Shown: piece after piece, positions 28,783 to 38,285 of the stretch | Layout of the letters: each line of letters starts with the position of its first letter | Numbering within the stretch: position 1 is the stretch's first letter | Position numbers and translations under genes: made by a program | Notes under the pieces: model-generated | Database searches by the model: none | What the model was told of the DNA's origin: nothing | The model's input: the letters and a program-made list of their open reading frames with translations, nothing else | Assembly: GCF_002752165.1 (NCBI RefSeq) | Contig: NZ_MOMB01000002.1 | Coordinates: 1 to 64,000 of the forward strand | Source of the DNA: Erwinia sp. OLFS4 | GTDB taxonomy: Bacteria; Pseudomonadota; Gammaproteobacteria; Enterobacterales; Enterobacteriaceae | DNA length: 64,000 nucleotides | Direction: 5' to 3'

Positions 28783-30783
28783 TTAAACCGGTTTCAGTAA
28801 TGCTTCGGCCTGGCTTACGATGTTTTCTACCGTGAAGCCAAATGCGGGAAACAGCTTATCGGCGGGCGCAGACTCCCCAAAAGTGGTCATACCGACAATT
28901 TTACCGTTGAGACCCACGTACTTATACCAGTAGTCAGCGATTCCGGCCTCGACGGCAATGCGCGCGGTTACCGTCGCTGGCAGCACCGATTCACGATAGG
29001 CCGCATCCTGCTTATCGAACAGATCGCAGGAGGGCATAGAAACCACCCGCACTTTGTGGCCATCGGCGCTCAGCTTTTCCTGCGCCTTAAGCGTGATTTC
29101 CATTTCAGAACCGGTGGCGATCAGAATAATTTCCGCAGTGCCGCTGCATTCTTTCAGCACGTAGGCGCCACGCGAAATATTTGCCAGCTGGGTTTTATCA
29201 CGCGCTGGCTGTGCCAGATTCTGACGCGACAAAATCAGCGCCGTTGGCCCATGATGCCGCTCAATGGCATGCTTCCACGCCACGGCGGTTTCAACCTGAT
29301 CGCAGGGGCGCCAGACACTGATATTGGGCGTCAGTCGCAGGCTGGCAAGCTGTTCTACCGGCTGGTGGGTCGGGCCATCTTCACCGAGACCGATTGAGTC
29401 ATGGGTATAAACCAGGATCTGTCGTGCTTTCATCAGTGCCGCCATACGCACCGCGTTGCGGGCATATTCAACGAACATCAGAAAAGTGGCGGTGTAGGGG
29501 ACAAAGCCACCGTGATGGGCGATGCCGTTAGCAATGGCCGTCATGCCAAATTCACGCACACCGTAGTGGATATAATTGCCGGCGATATCTTCATTCAGCG
29601 GTCTGGAGCCAGACCAGATGGTCAGATTACTGGGGGCGAGGTCAGCAGATCCGCCAAGAAATTCTGGCAACAGTTTTCCGTATACTTCCAGCGCATTTTG
29701 TGACGCTTTACGGCTGGCAATTTTTTGCGGGCTGGCTTGCAGGTCGCTGATAAACTTCTGCGCTTGTGTTTCCCAGTTATCCGGTAATCCACCCTGCATA
29801 CGGCGGGTATATTCTGCGGCCAGCTCGGGATAGGCTGCCTGCCAGGCGTTGAATTTTTTCTGCCAGGCTTTTTCCTGTTCTGCGCCGGTTTTTTTCGCGT
29901 CCCATTGCGCATAAATATCTTCAGGTATTTCAAAAGCCGGATGATTCCAACCCAGCTGTTTACGGGTCAGTGCAACTTCCTCTTCACCAAGTGCCGCGCC
30001 GTGCGCTTCCTCTTTGCCGGCTTTATTGGGGGAACCAAAGCCGATGATGGTGCGACAGATAATCAGCGATGGCTTATCAGTCACGCTGCGGGCTTCTTTT
30101 ATTGCCTGCGAAACCGCTGCAGCATCATGGCCATCGATATCGCGAATAATGTGCCAGTGGTATGCTTCGAAACGTCTGGCGGTGTCGTCGCTAAACCAGC
30201 CATCAACCTCGCCGTCAATTGAGATACCGTTATGGTCGTAAAAGCCGATAAGCTTACCAAGTCCAAGGGTCCCAGCCAGCGAGCAGACTTCATGGGAAAT
30301 CCCCTCCATCAGGCAGCCATCCCCCATAAACACCCAGGTATGGTGATCGACAATATCATGACCGGGACGGTTAAACTGTGCGGCAAGAGTACGTTCGGCA
30401 ATCGCCAGGCCTACCGCGTTCGCCAGTCCTTGTCCCAGCGGCCCGGTGGTTGTTTCCACGCCGGGCGTATAGCCAATTTCCGGATGGCCTGGGGTTTTTG
30501 AATGCAGCTGGCGGAAATTTTTCAGTTCTTCAATCGGCAGCGCATAGCCGGTAAGATGCAGCAGGCTGTACAGCAGCATCGAACCGTGTCCGTTAGAGAG
30601 AATAAAACGATCGCGATCGCTCCACGCCGGATTCTGCGGATTGTGCTTGAGGAAATCGCGCCACAATACTTCTGCAATATCCGCCATCCCCATAGGTGCG
30701 CCGGGATGGCCTGATTTGGCTTGCTGCACCGCATCCATACTCAGCGCGCGAATTGCGTTAGCCAGTTCTCTGCGTGAGGACAT
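28783..30783 (-). CDS. tktB: transketolase (TktB-position paralogue)
   Basis: Thiamine-diphosphate enzyme of the non-oxidative pentose phosphate pathway: moves two-carbon units between ketoses and aldoses, including D-erythrose 4-phosphate. 666 residues with [21 protein letters not shown], the ThDP motif [12 protein letters not shown] and the Glu/His region [14 protein letters not shown]. The symbol follows synteny (talA-tktB-ypfG), not a discrimination from TktA by sequence. It lies 89 bp after talA on the same strand. Confidence 0.93.
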   Translation of the reverse strand: MSSRRELANAIRALSMDAVQQAKSGHPGAPMGMADIAEVLWRDFLKHNPQNPAWSDRDRFILSNGHGSMLLYSLLHLTGYALPIEELKNFRQLHSKTPGHPEIGYTPGVETTTGPLGQGLANAVGLAIAERTLAAQFNRPGHDIVDHHTWVFMGDGCLMEGISHEVCSLAGTLGLGKLIGFYDHNGISIDGEVDGWFSDDTARRFEAYHWHIIRDIDGHDAAAVSQAIKEARSVTDKPSLIICRTIIGFGSPNKAGKEEAHGAALGEEEVALTRKQLGWNHPAFEIPEDIYAQWDAKKTGAEQEKAWQKKFNAWQAAYPELAAEYTRRMQGGLPDNWETQAQKFISDLQASPQKIASRKASQNALEVYGKLLPEFLGGSADLAPSNLTIWSGSRPLNEDIAGNYIHYGVREFGMTAIANGIAHHGGFVPYTATFLMFVEYARNAVRMAALMKARQILVYTHDSIGLGEDGPTHQPVEQLASLRLTPNISVWRPCDQVETAVAWKHAIERHHGPTALILSRQNLAQPARDKTQLANISRGAYVLKECSGTAEIILIATGSEMEITLKAQEKLSADGHKVRVVSMPSCDLFDKQDAAYRESVLPATVTARIAVEAGIADYWYKYVGLNGKIVGMTTFGESAPADKLFPAFGFTVENIVSQAEALLKPV

Positions 30784-30872
30784 GTTGTTCTCCGTTGGCT
30801 TATAAAAAAGCGGGGTTAACTGACCACCCCGGGTGAATATGCCAGGGGCGACTTGCGTCGCCCCTGTGGTGT

Positions 30873-31823
30873 CTACAGCCTTGCGGCCAGCACGTCTTCC
30901 AGTTTCTGCTGGTCAACGGCAAACTGGCGAATGCCCTCGGCCAGTTTTTCCACTGCCATCGGGTCCTGATTGTGTTCCCAGCGAAACGCAGCTTCAGAAA
31001 GTGGTGCTGGCTGATGGAAACCCTGCGTGGACGGTGACAATTTGCGTTCAACCGGCGCATTGCTGGCCTGCAGCTCCTGTAACAGATTCGGCGAAATAGT
31101 CAGACGATCGCAGCCTGCCAGCGCAATAATCTGCTCTGTTTTGCGGAAACTGGCTCCCATAATAATGGTGTTATAGCGGTGCTGTTTGTAGTACTCATAG
31201 ATTTTACGTACCGACTGAACCCCCGGGTCTTCATCAACCACATAGGGGTCGAGAGGCTTACGGCTGTGATACCAGTCATAAATGCGGCCGACGAAAGGTG
31301 AAATCAGGAATACGCCGGCTTCGGCGCAGGCCCGGGCCTGGGCGAAGGAGAACAGCAGCGTCAGGTTACAATTAATGCCGTTTTTTTCCAGTTCTTCCGC
31401 GGCGCGAATGCCTTCCCAGGTCGAGGCCAGCTTAATCAGTACGCGGGAACGGTCAACCCCGTGATCTTCATACATACGGATCAGTTTTTCGGCCTTGGTG
31501 ACGCACATTCCGCGATCGAAAGAGAGCCGGGCATCCACTTCAGTGGAAACGCGACCGGGAACGCTTTTCAGAATTTCCATGCCAAGGTTTATCGCGACTT
31601 TATCGCTGGCATTAATAATCTGCGTTTCTTTACTGCCACCCTGTTTTTTAGCGAAGTCGATAGCATCGGTTATCAGGTGCTTATAAGAGTCAAGTCCGGC
31701 TGCTTTAAGGATCAGTGACGGGTTGGTGGTGGCATCTTCGGGGTGATAATTTCGAATCGATTCAATATCACCGCTATCGGCAACCACGGTGGTGTACTGT
31801 TTTAATGCATCTAGCTGGTTCAT
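30873..31823 (-). CDS. talA: transaldolase A
   Basis: Moves a dihydroxyacetone unit from sedoheptulose 7-phosphate to glyceraldehyde 3-phosphate, yielding erythrose 4-phosphate and fructose 6-phosphate. 316 residues, as in E. coli TalA. The Schiff-base Lys is in [13 protein letters not shown]-terminal DATTNPSL and [10 protein letters not shown] are signatures. RBS AAGGAG precedes ATG 31823. First gene of a talA-tktB unit, with an inverted repeat just upstream of the start. Confidence 0.96.
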   Translation of the reverse strand: MNQLDALKQYTTVVADSGDIESIRNYHPEDATTNPSLILKAAGLDSYKHLITDAIDFAKKQGGSKETQIINASDKVAINLGMEILKSVPGRVSTEVDARLSFDRGMCVTKAEKLIRMYEDHGVDRSRVLIKLASTWEGIRAAEELEKNGINCNLTLLFSFAQARACAEAGVFLISPFVGRIYDWYHSRKPLDPYVVDEDPGVQSVRKIYEYYKQHRYNTIIMGASFRKTEQIIALAGCDRLTISPNLLQELQASNAPVERKLSPSTQGFHQPAPLSEAAFRWEHNQDPMAVEKLAEGIRQFAVDQQKLEDVLAARL

Positions 31824-31840
31824 CTCTTAACTCCTTGATA

Positions 31841-31860
31841 CGCAATTTCATATAATTGCG
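31841..31860 (-). repeat. inverted repeat in the talA 5' region
   Basis: CGCAATT-TCATAT-AATTGCG, a perfect seven-base inverted repeat 17 bp upstream of the talA start and just above its ribosome-binding site. It could be an operator or an mRNA hairpin. No known regulator was matched; a CreB tag (TTCAC-N6-TTCAC) was looked for and not seen. Confidence 0.6.
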
Positions 31861-32110
31861 AAATAAATTTCACAAACAAACACATTGCACTAGGCTCATG
31901 AGGATGAAAATACGCTTTTTCTGATTATTGCGATGGGCTTATCCGATTCAGCCCGCATGAATAAGCCTGCACGGCCATCAGTATGACGATATCAGAAACA
32001 CCTGCTGATAGCCGGAAATGGAAAAAATCTGCCGCCAATATCTGACATCAATAGGGCAAGTTTAGCAGAAGGCGCGTTGCTCTGATGGACTGCGCCGTGT
32101 CATTCAGTGC

Positions 32111-32569
32111 TCATTTTGCCAGTATTTGCTGTTCGTACTGGTCGATTTTATTCACTTTTGCGGTAGAACCTCCGCCCTCAAATTCGGCATTAAGCCAGCT
32201 ATTCACCAGCGTTTTAGCCAGTTCCGGTCCGATAACACGTGAACCCAGCGTGATTATCTGGGCATTATTGCTTTTCCGTGCCCGCTCGGCAGAGTAGGTA
32301 TCGTGACATTGTGCGGCCCGCACGCCCGGCACTTTATTGGCAACGATTGCCATTCCGATGCCGGTGCCGCAAATCAGAATGGCGCGTTCAAATTTTCCCT
32401 CTTTGATCGCTGAGGCGACGCTAAAGGCCACATCCGGGTACATGGTATTGTCTGCCTGCGCATCGCTGCTGTAGTCAGCGACGCTATAATTTTTTTCCTG
32501 CAAATAGGCTTTAATCAGATTTTTTAGCTCCAGTGCCGCATCATCGGCCCCAATTGCAATCGAGTTCAT
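32111..32569 (-). CDS. derI: RpiB-like D-erythrulose 4-phosphate isomerase (DerI)
   Basis: 152 residues of the RpiB/LacAB sugar-phosphate isomerase family from ATG 32569 (GAGGAAAA upstream); an earlier in-frame start at 32599 is rejected. The catalytic Cys67 is in CGTGIGMAI, with CHDTYSAERARKSNNA following. RpiB enzymes isomerise ribulose/ribose 5-phosphate, but the divergent neighbours are LerK, LerI, OiaC and ApnO-like, and in that pathway a RpiB paralogue (DerI) converts D-erythrulose 4-phosphate to D-erythrose 4-phosphate. Function by context; ribose-5-phosphate isomerase activity is the alternative. Confidence 0.75.
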   Translation of the reverse strand: MNSIAIGADDAALELKNLIKAYLQEKNYSVADYSSDAQADNTMYPDVAFSVASAIKEGKFERAILICGTGIGMAIVANKVPGVRAAQCHDTYSAERARKSNNAQIITLGSRVIGPELAKTLVNSWLNAEFEGGGSTAKVNKIDQYEQQILAK

Positions 32570-32655
32570 CGCTTTTTCCTCAGGTTTCTTAAAAGTCACA
32601 GCCTGACGGCAACAGGTTTGTCAGGTCACTGTTAGCCTGCCATATTATTGCTCAT

Positions 32656-32843
32656 ATGTTCAATATAAGTTCATTTGTATTTTATATCCAGCAATAAAAA
32701 TGGGGCTATCAGGCGAACTGACCGCCACAGATTAGCCTGAATACGCTAAAAATGGCCGGAAAGCCAACTTCATGAAGGCGATCACAGTTTTCATCGTCGC
32801 TATTTTTCTTTGAACATTTATTATAGTAATGTTCATTTGTTCA
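32656..32843. promoter_or_regulatory. divergent control region with TGAACA/TGTTCA half-sites
   Basis: Between derI and lerK. Near derI: GTTCA at 32658-32662 and 32669-32673, eleven bases apart. Near lerK: a perfect inverted repeat TGAACAT-N11-ATGTTCA (32811-32835) plus another GTTCAA at 32839-32844. SorC/DeoR-type regulators are known to bind TGAACA-like half-sites, and the cluster encodes such a regulator at 37320. The operator assignment is an inference from pattern and context. Confidence 0.6.
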
Positions 32844-32994
32844 ATCGATCGTCACGGTAACAATCTGGCCACTCACTGCGACAGCCGGGCAATGAGGGTT
32901 GTCGGCGGATTTATGCTGCTATCAGCCCTGCTGATGTGGTTGCTTAACGCCGGTGGCAAGGCATGCCAGCGCAACTTGCACAGGAGCATTCATC

Positions 32995-34731
32995 ATGACT
33001 TATTTGTTTAATCAGCCGTCCGCCTTTGCCAGTGAGTTAACCGAAGGTTTTGTCGCGGCCAATGCTGACAAAGTTCGTCAGGTCACCGGTGGTGTGGTAC
33101 GTAGCACCAGAAGCAAGCCCGGCACCGTGGCGGTGGTGATTGGCGGTGGTTCCGGCCACTACCCGGCTTTTGCCGGCCTGGTCGGTCAGGGACTGGCGCA
33201 CGGGGCGGCTATGGGCAATCTGTTTGCTTCACCTTCTGCCCGCCAGATTTATCACGTCGCTCGCGCTGCTGAAAACGGGGCCGGCGTGTTACTGACTTTT
33301 GGTAACTATGCCGGGGATGTTTTGCATTTTGGTCAGGCGTGTGAACGTCTGAAAGCAGAGGGCATTCCCTGTGAAATGGTGGCTGTTACCGATGATATAT
33401 CCAGCGCTAATGTGGCAGAAATAGAGAAACGGCGCGGCGTTGCTGGCGATCTGGCGGTATTTAAAGTTGCCAGCGCGGCGGCTGAAGCCGGACTGAGCCT
33501 GGCCGGGGTTAGTGCCATAACGCGGCGTGCTAATGCACGCACCCGTTCATTGGGTGTGGCTTTCTCAGGCTGTACTCTGCCGGGCGCCGGACAGCCGTTG
33601 TTTCAAGTGGCCAAAGGCAGCATGGCGCTGGGAATGGGGATTCATGGTGAACCTGGTATTACAGATACCGAAGTTCCGCGCGCCGATGCGCTGGCAGAAC
33701 TGATGGTCGATCGCCTGCTGGCAGAACTTCCCCCTGGCATCAGTCAGCCAGAAGGACAACGCTGCGCGTTAATCCTTAATGGCCTGGGTGCTGTGAAATA
33801 TGAAGAGTTGTTTGTGGTTTACCGCCGGCTGGCACAGCTGATGGACGAAAAAGGCATTGAGGTTGTTGACCCCGAGGTAGGGGAGTTTGTTACCAGCTTC
33901 AATATGGCCGGGGCGTCACTGACCCTGATGTGGCTGGACGATGAGCTGGAGACATTCTGGCGCGCACCGTGCAATACTCCGGCTTACCGTAAAGGCAGCG
34001 TTATCCAGGCTGAGGCGCTGACTGTCGAAGAGCGACAGTTATCCGTGCAGGAAGCGATTCCGGCTGCCTCCGGCGCTTCCAGACAGTCTGCTCGCTGCTT
34101 GCTGAAAATACTGGACGCCGTGTCGCAAACCCTGCATGCCAATGCCGTGGAACTGGGACGTATTGATGCGGTTGCCGGTGATGGCGATCATGGTATTGGC
34201 ATGGTCAGGGGTGCCAGCGCTGCGCTGGAGAAAGCCCAGGAGCTTGTCAGGCAGGGGGCGGGTGCCGGCACCCTGCTGTGTCGTGCCGCCGATGCCTGGT
34301 CAGATCGGGCCGGCGGTACCTCCGGGGCGCTGTGGGGCGTGATACTGAATGCTCTTGGCTGCGCGTTCGGCGATCAGCATGCGCCGCAAGCCAGCCGGGT
34401 CGCCGCAGCGGTGGCGGATGCTAACGCCGGCATTATGCATTTCGGTAAAGCTAAACCCGGCGATAAAACCATGGTGGATGTGCTGGTTCCGTTCAGCGAG
34501 ACCCTGAATAGCCAGGTCGCGGCGGGAGCAACGCTGGCCGACGCCTGGCGGGAGGCCGCTGCTGTTGCCCGGCAACACGCACAGGATACGGCGCAGCTAC
34601 TGCCAAAAATGGGCCGGGCGCGTCCGCTGGCGGAAAAAAGTCTGGGTACTCCGGATGCCGGAGCGTTATCGCTGGCGATGATTGTCGGGGTGGTGAGCGA
34701 GTTTTTACAGCTGCAGCGAGGTGGCGCATGA
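32995..34731 (+). CDS. lerK: DhaK-DhaL fusion kinase, probable L-erythrulose 1-kinase (LerK)
   Basis: 578 residues from ATG 32995 (caggag upstream). The DhaK half (1 to about 330) has GGGSGH at 50-55 and the substrate-binding His217 in GMGIHGEPG, which forms the hemiaminal with the keto sugar in dihydroxyacetone kinases. The DhaL half (about 360-578) carries the ATP/Mg motif GDGDHG at 395-400. This single-chain ATP-dependent form phosphorylates dihydroxyacetone or four-carbon ketoses. With LerI, DerI, OiaC and ApnO neighbours, L-erythrulose is the likelier substrate. The stop overlaps the next start (ATGATG). Confidence 0.8.
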   Translation: MTYLFNQPSAFASELTEGFVAANADKVRQVTGGVVRSTRSKPGTVAVVIGGGSGHYPAFAGLVGQGLAHGAAMGNLFASPSARQIYHVARAAENGAGVLLTFGNYAGDVLHFGQACERLKAEGIPCEMVAVTDDISSANVAEIEKRRGVAGDLAVFKVASAAAEAGLSLAGVSAITRRANARTRSLGVAFSGCTLPGAGQPLFQVAKGSMALGMGIHGEPGITDTEVPRADALAELMVDRLLAELPPGISQPEGQRCALILNGLGAVKYEELFVVYRRLAQLMDEKGIEVVDPEVGEFVTSFNMAGASLTLMWLDDELETFWRAPCNTPAYRKGSVIQAEALTVEERQLSVQEAIPAASGASRQSARCLLKILDAVSQTLHANAVELGRIDAVAGDGDHGIGMVRGASAALEKAQELVRQGAGAGTLLCRAADAWSDRAGGTSGALWGVILNALGCAFGDQHAPQASRVAAAVADANAGIMHFGKAKPGDKTMVDVLVPFSETLNSQVAAGATLADAWREAAAVARQHAQDTAQLLPKMGRARPLAEKSLGTPDAGALSLAMIVGVVSEFLQLQRGGA

Positions 34732-35504
34732 TGCAGCCGGCAATCTGGCTGGGTGTCAGTCTTAAAATGTACTTTGGCTATCAGCAAACGCTGAACTGGA
34801 GCCACGCAGTGGCAGAAAACCTCCGCCAGCACCCGGCAATGATCTGTGGCAAGGTTGGCCTGTTTATTTTACCTGCCTTTCCCGCGCTGACAGCGGTCAA
34901 GGCTATCTTTGCTGATACGGCAATAAAAACCGGGGCGCAGGATATTTGCCAAACAGAAAAGGGGGCCTGGACCGGCGAAGTCAGTGCCAGCATGCTGGCA
35001 GAAATAGGTTGCCACTTCGCCGAAATCGGCCATGCAGAACGCCGGCGCCATTTTTTTGAAGATGATGATCTTATTGCGCTGAAAGTGGCAATGGCGTTAC
35101 GGCATCATCTGACGCCGGTTTTATGTCTTGGTGAGCCTGAGCCAGTCAATGCCGATCAGGCTATCGATCTGTGTAGCCGTCAGCTGCACGCCAACCTGAA
35201 AACAGCCTGCCAGCAACATCTGGCGGGCGAAGTGATCGTTGCCTACGAACCGCAATGGGCGATTGGTGCGCCACAACCGGCAGCGGATCGGCATATTCGC
35301 ACGGTATGCGCCGGCATCAAGGACAGCCGGCCGGCCGGCATCTCATTGCGGGTTATTTATGGGGGCAGCGCCGGACCGGGATTGTTGCAGCGGCTTGATG
35401 GTCAGGTCGACGGGCTTTTTTTGGGACGTTTTGCGCATGATCCTGCCGCATTGTGCCAGATAGTCGACGAAGCTGCTGCATTGGTGGCGTCATCGACAGG
35501 CTAG
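34728..35504 (+). CDS. lerI: TIM-like L-erythrulose 1-phosphate isomerase (LerI)
   Basis: 258 residues of the triosephosphate isomerase family with the whole catalytic set: Lys13 in SLKMYF, His102 in IGHAERR and Glu174 in AYEPQWAIG, plus the phosphate loop YGGSAGPG. Loop 3 and the dimer region differ from housekeeping TpiA. Related second TIM copies (LerI/EryH) isomerise L-erythrulose 1-phosphate to D-erythrulose 4-phosphate. It overlaps lerK by four bases. A glycolytic TpiA role is unlikely, given the operon. Confidence 0.8.
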   Translation: MMQPAIWLGVSLKMYFGYQQTLNWSHAVAENLRQHPAMICGKVGLFILPAFPALTAVKAIFADTAIKTGAQDICQTEKGAWTGEVSASMLAEIGCHFAEIGHAERRRHFFEDDDLIALKVAMALRHHLTPVLCLGEPEPVNADQAIDLCSRQLHANLKTACQQHLAGEVIVAYEPQWAIGAPQPAADRHIRTVCAGIKDSRPAGISLRVIYGGSAGPGLLQRLDGQVDGLFLGRFAHDPAALCQIVDEAAALVASSTG

Positions 35505-35514
35505 GAGAACGAAG

Positions 35515-36330
35515 ATGGCGATTGGATTGAGTACCTATGCTTTTTTCTGGCGTGCTTCGCCGCAGGTGCCGCAGCCGCTGTCGTTGCCTCAGATGTTGCA
35601 ACAGACTGCGGCGCTGGGAATCTCGCTGTTTCAGATTTGTGATTATCCTGCCATTGAAACATGGTCTGATGGTCAGCTTAGCGCGTTACGCCGTCAGGCG
35701 GATGAACTCGGTATTACGCTGGAACTGGGCACCCGCGGTCTGGCAACCGATCATCTGAGACGCTATTTACACATTGCCGGGATGCTTGATGCAAAGCTTA
35801 TCCGCTCAATGCTCTACAGCGCGACACTTCGCCCGAATGAACAGCAGGCTTTTTCTCTGATTGAGACGATTTTACCGGCTTTTGAACGTCAGCAGGTGGC
35901 GTTGTGCCTGGAAACCTATGAGCAGGTAAAAAGCTGCCTGCTGATGACGATTATTCAACAACATCCTTCCCGCTACCTCGGTATCTGCCTCGATCCGGCT
36001 AACTGTGTCGCGGCGCTGGAACTGCCTGAGCAGGTGATTGAGAACACCGCCAGCCGGGTACTGAATCTGCATGTAAAAGATTTCACTTTCTCGCGGCGTG
36101 ATGGCTGGGTTGGCTTTACGCTGGCCGGCTGCCCGCTGGGAGAAGGGTTACTGGATTATGACGCGATGGTGGCCCGGCTGCGGCCGGTGCGGCAAGGCAT
36201 TAATCAGATTGTTGAGCACTGGCTGCCGTGGCAAGGGAATGCCGAAGTGACCTGTCAGCTGGAGGCCGCCTGGACGCGACATAACATTGCATTTTTACAG
36301 ACTAAACAGAACCAGGAGCAACAAGAATGA
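35515..36330 (+). CDS. oiaC: xylose-isomerase-fold enzyme, probable 3-oxo-isoapionate decarboxylase (OiaC)
   Basis: 271 residues of the sugar-phosphate isomerase/epimerase (AP-endonuclease-2) TIM-barrel family. Likely metal ligands are Glu133 (CLETYE), Asp160 (CLDPAN), His186 (LHVKDF) and Glu234 (IVEHW). On its own the family does not fix the reaction. Beside ApnO-, LerK-, LerI- and DerI-like genes it fits OiaC, which decarboxylates 3-oxo-isoapionate to L-erythrulose. It starts 11 bp after lerI and overlaps apnO by four bases. Confidence 0.7.
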   Translation: MAIGLSTYAFFWRASPQVPQPLSLPQMLQQTAALGISLFQICDYPAIETWSDGQLSALRRQADELGITLELGTRGLATDHLRRYLHIAGMLDAKLIRSMLYSATLRPNEQQAFSLIETILPAFERQQVALCLETYEQVKSCLLMTIIQQHPSRYLGICLDPANCVAALELPEQVIENTASRVLNLHVKDFTFSRRDGWVGFTLAGCPLGEGLLDYDAMVARLRPVRQGINQIVEHWLPWQGNAEVTCQLEAAWTRHNIAFLQTKQNQEQQE

Positions 36331-37184
36331 GCCATCAATTAACAACGATCACCGTGATTGGCGCCGGGGGCAAAATGGGCATGCGTATCTCCGCCAATTT
36401 GCAAAAAAGCCAATACCGGATGTTTTACTGTGAAAATGCCGCACAAGCGCAGCAAAATGTCACCGCACAGGGGCGTGAACTTGCCGATGCGGCCAGCGTG
36501 GTGCCGTTAAGTGATGTGGTTATTCTGGCAGTGCCGGATATTGTGCTGGGTAAGGTCTCGCAAAGCATGGTGCCGCTAATGAAAGCCGGCGCCATTTTAT
36601 TGACGCTGGACCCGGCGGCGGCCTACGCTAATCTGATTGCTCAACGCGAGGGTATTCGCTATGCGGTAGCCCATCCCTGCCATCCCTCGGTTTTTCTGCA
36701 GCGCTATACGAAAGAGGAACATGATGATGCCTTTGGCGGCATAGCCGCCATTCAACATGTTGCGGCGTCCTTTGAGGCTGGCAGTGATGCGGATAAAGCC
36801 GCGCTGAGTGAGGTTATCCGCGTGATGTATGGCCCGGTTGAAGAGGTTCACTGGGTGACCGTGACCCAGCTGGCTTACCTGGAACCGACGCTGGTGGAAA
36901 CCGTGGCTTGTATGGTGGGAGCCTTTATGAAAGAGGCGCTGGACGAAACGGTCAGACATGCGGGTGTGCCGGAGGCAGCGGCGAAAGCCATGCTGTTTGG
37001 CCATATTCAGATTGCGCTGGCGGTGGCGTTCCGGGCGACTAACCCCTTTTCCGATGCCTGTATGATCGCGATGGAGTATGGGCGGGAGAAAATTATAAAA
37101 CCTGACTGGAAACAGATATTCCATCAGCAAGAACTGGATATTGTTATTGCACGTATGCTGAAAATTGATGCTATCCGTCGTTAA
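36327..37184 (+). CDS. apnO: Rossmann-fold dehydrogenase, probable D-apionate oxidoisomerase (ApnO)
   Basis: 285 residues. The N-terminal dinucleotide-binding loop is G12AGGKMG18, followed by VVILAVPD and the AHPCHPSVF segment; the C-terminal half is helical, like the phosphogluconate-dehydrogenase-type C-terminal domain. ApnO oxidises D-apionate with rearrangement to 3-oxo-isoapionate using NAD+. The assignment rests on the family plus neighbours; other 3-hydroxyacid dehydrogenase activities remain possible. Last gene of the lerK-lerI-oiaC-apnO unit, with four-base or near overlaps throughout. Confidence 0.7.
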   Translation: MSHQLTTITVIGAGGKMGMRISANLQKSQYRMFYCENAAQAQQNVTAQGRELADAASVVPLSDVVILAVPDIVLGKVSQSMVPLMKAGAILLTLDPAAAYANLIAQREGIRYAVAHPCHPSVFLQRYTKEEHDDAFGGIAAIQHVAASFEAGSDADKAALSEVIRVMYGPVEEVHWVTVTQLAYLEPTLVETVACMVGAFMKEALDETVRHAGVPEAAAKAMLFGHIQIALAVAFRATNPFSDACMIAMEYGREKIIKPDWKQIFHQQELDIVIARMLKIDAIRR

Positions 37185-37319
37185 CCGGACGCAGATTACG
37201 GCTTGCGCGGCAATTTCTGGCAGAACAAGCCGTATCAGTGGTATAAATTCAGCCTGACTGCTGCGGCGTCAGCCTGGCAGCGATATTTCAGCGAATAAAC
37301 AGGCGAGAACCGAGACCGG

Positions 37320-38285
37320 ATGGAAAAAAACACGCTTTCTCAGGATACCGAACTGCTGACCGAAATTGCGGTTGCTTACTATCAGGATGAAATTACCCAG
37401 GAAGAGATTGCGCGTAAATTTGGCATTTCACGCATCAAGGTTGGACGATTACTAAAACGCGCCAGGGAAGAGGGTATTGTAGAAATTAACGTCCGCTATC
37501 ATCCGGTTTTCAGCACCCGTCTTGAGCAGCAGCTGCTCAGCCGTTTTCCCCATCTGCAACGTGCGCTTATTGCCCTGGACTATCCGGAGGAAGACGAGCA
37601 GCGTCGTCAGGTGGCGGCACTGGTTTCTTCCCATCTTGGTCAGGTGCTAAAAGAAAATAATGTGGTGGCGATTGGTCAGGGGCGTAACGTTGCCGCAGTG
37701 GCGGACTATCCCGGCCAGGTACCGGTGCGCTATTGCCATTTTATCAGCAGTATTGGGGGGACCCACCGACCGGGCGATGCTATCAATGCCGACCATATCA
37801 GCCGCCGGATGGCGCGCAAATTTGGCGGCAACAGTGAAACGCTCTATGCGCCGGCATACGTGGAAAATCGTGCTTTACGGGACGCATTTATGCAAAACGG
37901 CACCATTAAAGAGACCCTCGACAGAGCGCGCAAGGCTGATGTGGCTATCGTCGGCATTGGCGATATGAACGAAAATAGCTATATGGTCAAGCTGGGCTGG
38001 TTTTCACCCCATGAAATCATCGACGCCAGCCTCAATCAGGGGGTCACCGGCGACGTGGCAGGCTATGATTTCTTTAATGCCCAGGGCGAACATGTTGATA
38101 CGGTCATGAATCATCGTGTTATTGGCCTGAGTATTGATGAATTGCGCAAAATCCCCTGCGTGATTGCGATTGCCGCAGAAAATACCAAGGCGATGGCCAT
38201 ACTCGGGGCACTGCGTACCGGCGCTATCGATATTATTGCCACCAGTGCCCAGAATATCCGTACCATTCTCAATATGACCCAGTAA
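37320..38285 (+). CDS. SorC/DeoR-family sugar-binding transcriptional regulator
   Basis: 321 residues. An N-terminal helix-turn-helix (about 25-52: ITQEEIARKFGISRIKVGRLL) and a large C-terminal sugar-phosphate-binding domain with VVAIGQGRNVAAVA and DVAIVGIGDMNE, typical of the SorC family (SorC, LsrR, B. subtilis DeoR, EryD). It follows apnO by 135 bp on the same strand and is the probable controller of the divergent derI/lerK operators; its effector is likely a phosphorylated intermediate. No TGAACA site is seen directly in front of this gene. Confidence 0.85.
   Translation: MEKNTLSQDTELLTEIAVAYYQDEITQEEIARKFGISRIKVGRLLKRAREEGIVEINVRYHPVFSTRLEQQLLSRFPHLQRALIALDYPEEDEQRRQVAALVSSHLGQVLKENNVVAIGQGRNVAAVADYPGQVPVRYCHFISSIGGTHRPGDAINADHISRRMARKFGGNSETLYAPAYVENRALRDAFMQNGTIKETLDRARKADVAIVGIGDMNENSYMVKLGWFSPHEIIDASLNQGVTGDVAGYDFFNAQGEHVDTVMNHRVIGLSIDELRKIPCVIAIAAENTKAMAILGALRTGAIDIIATSAQNIRTILNMTQ

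Noticed and set aside
31824-32110. CreB tag (TTCAC-N6-TTCAC) upstream of talA
   Set aside because: Only isolated TTCAC-like words with wrong spacing.
32953-32994. Upstream in-frame start for the DhaK-DhaL kinase
   Set aside because: No ribosome-binding site and no family support; ATG 32995 has caggag in front.
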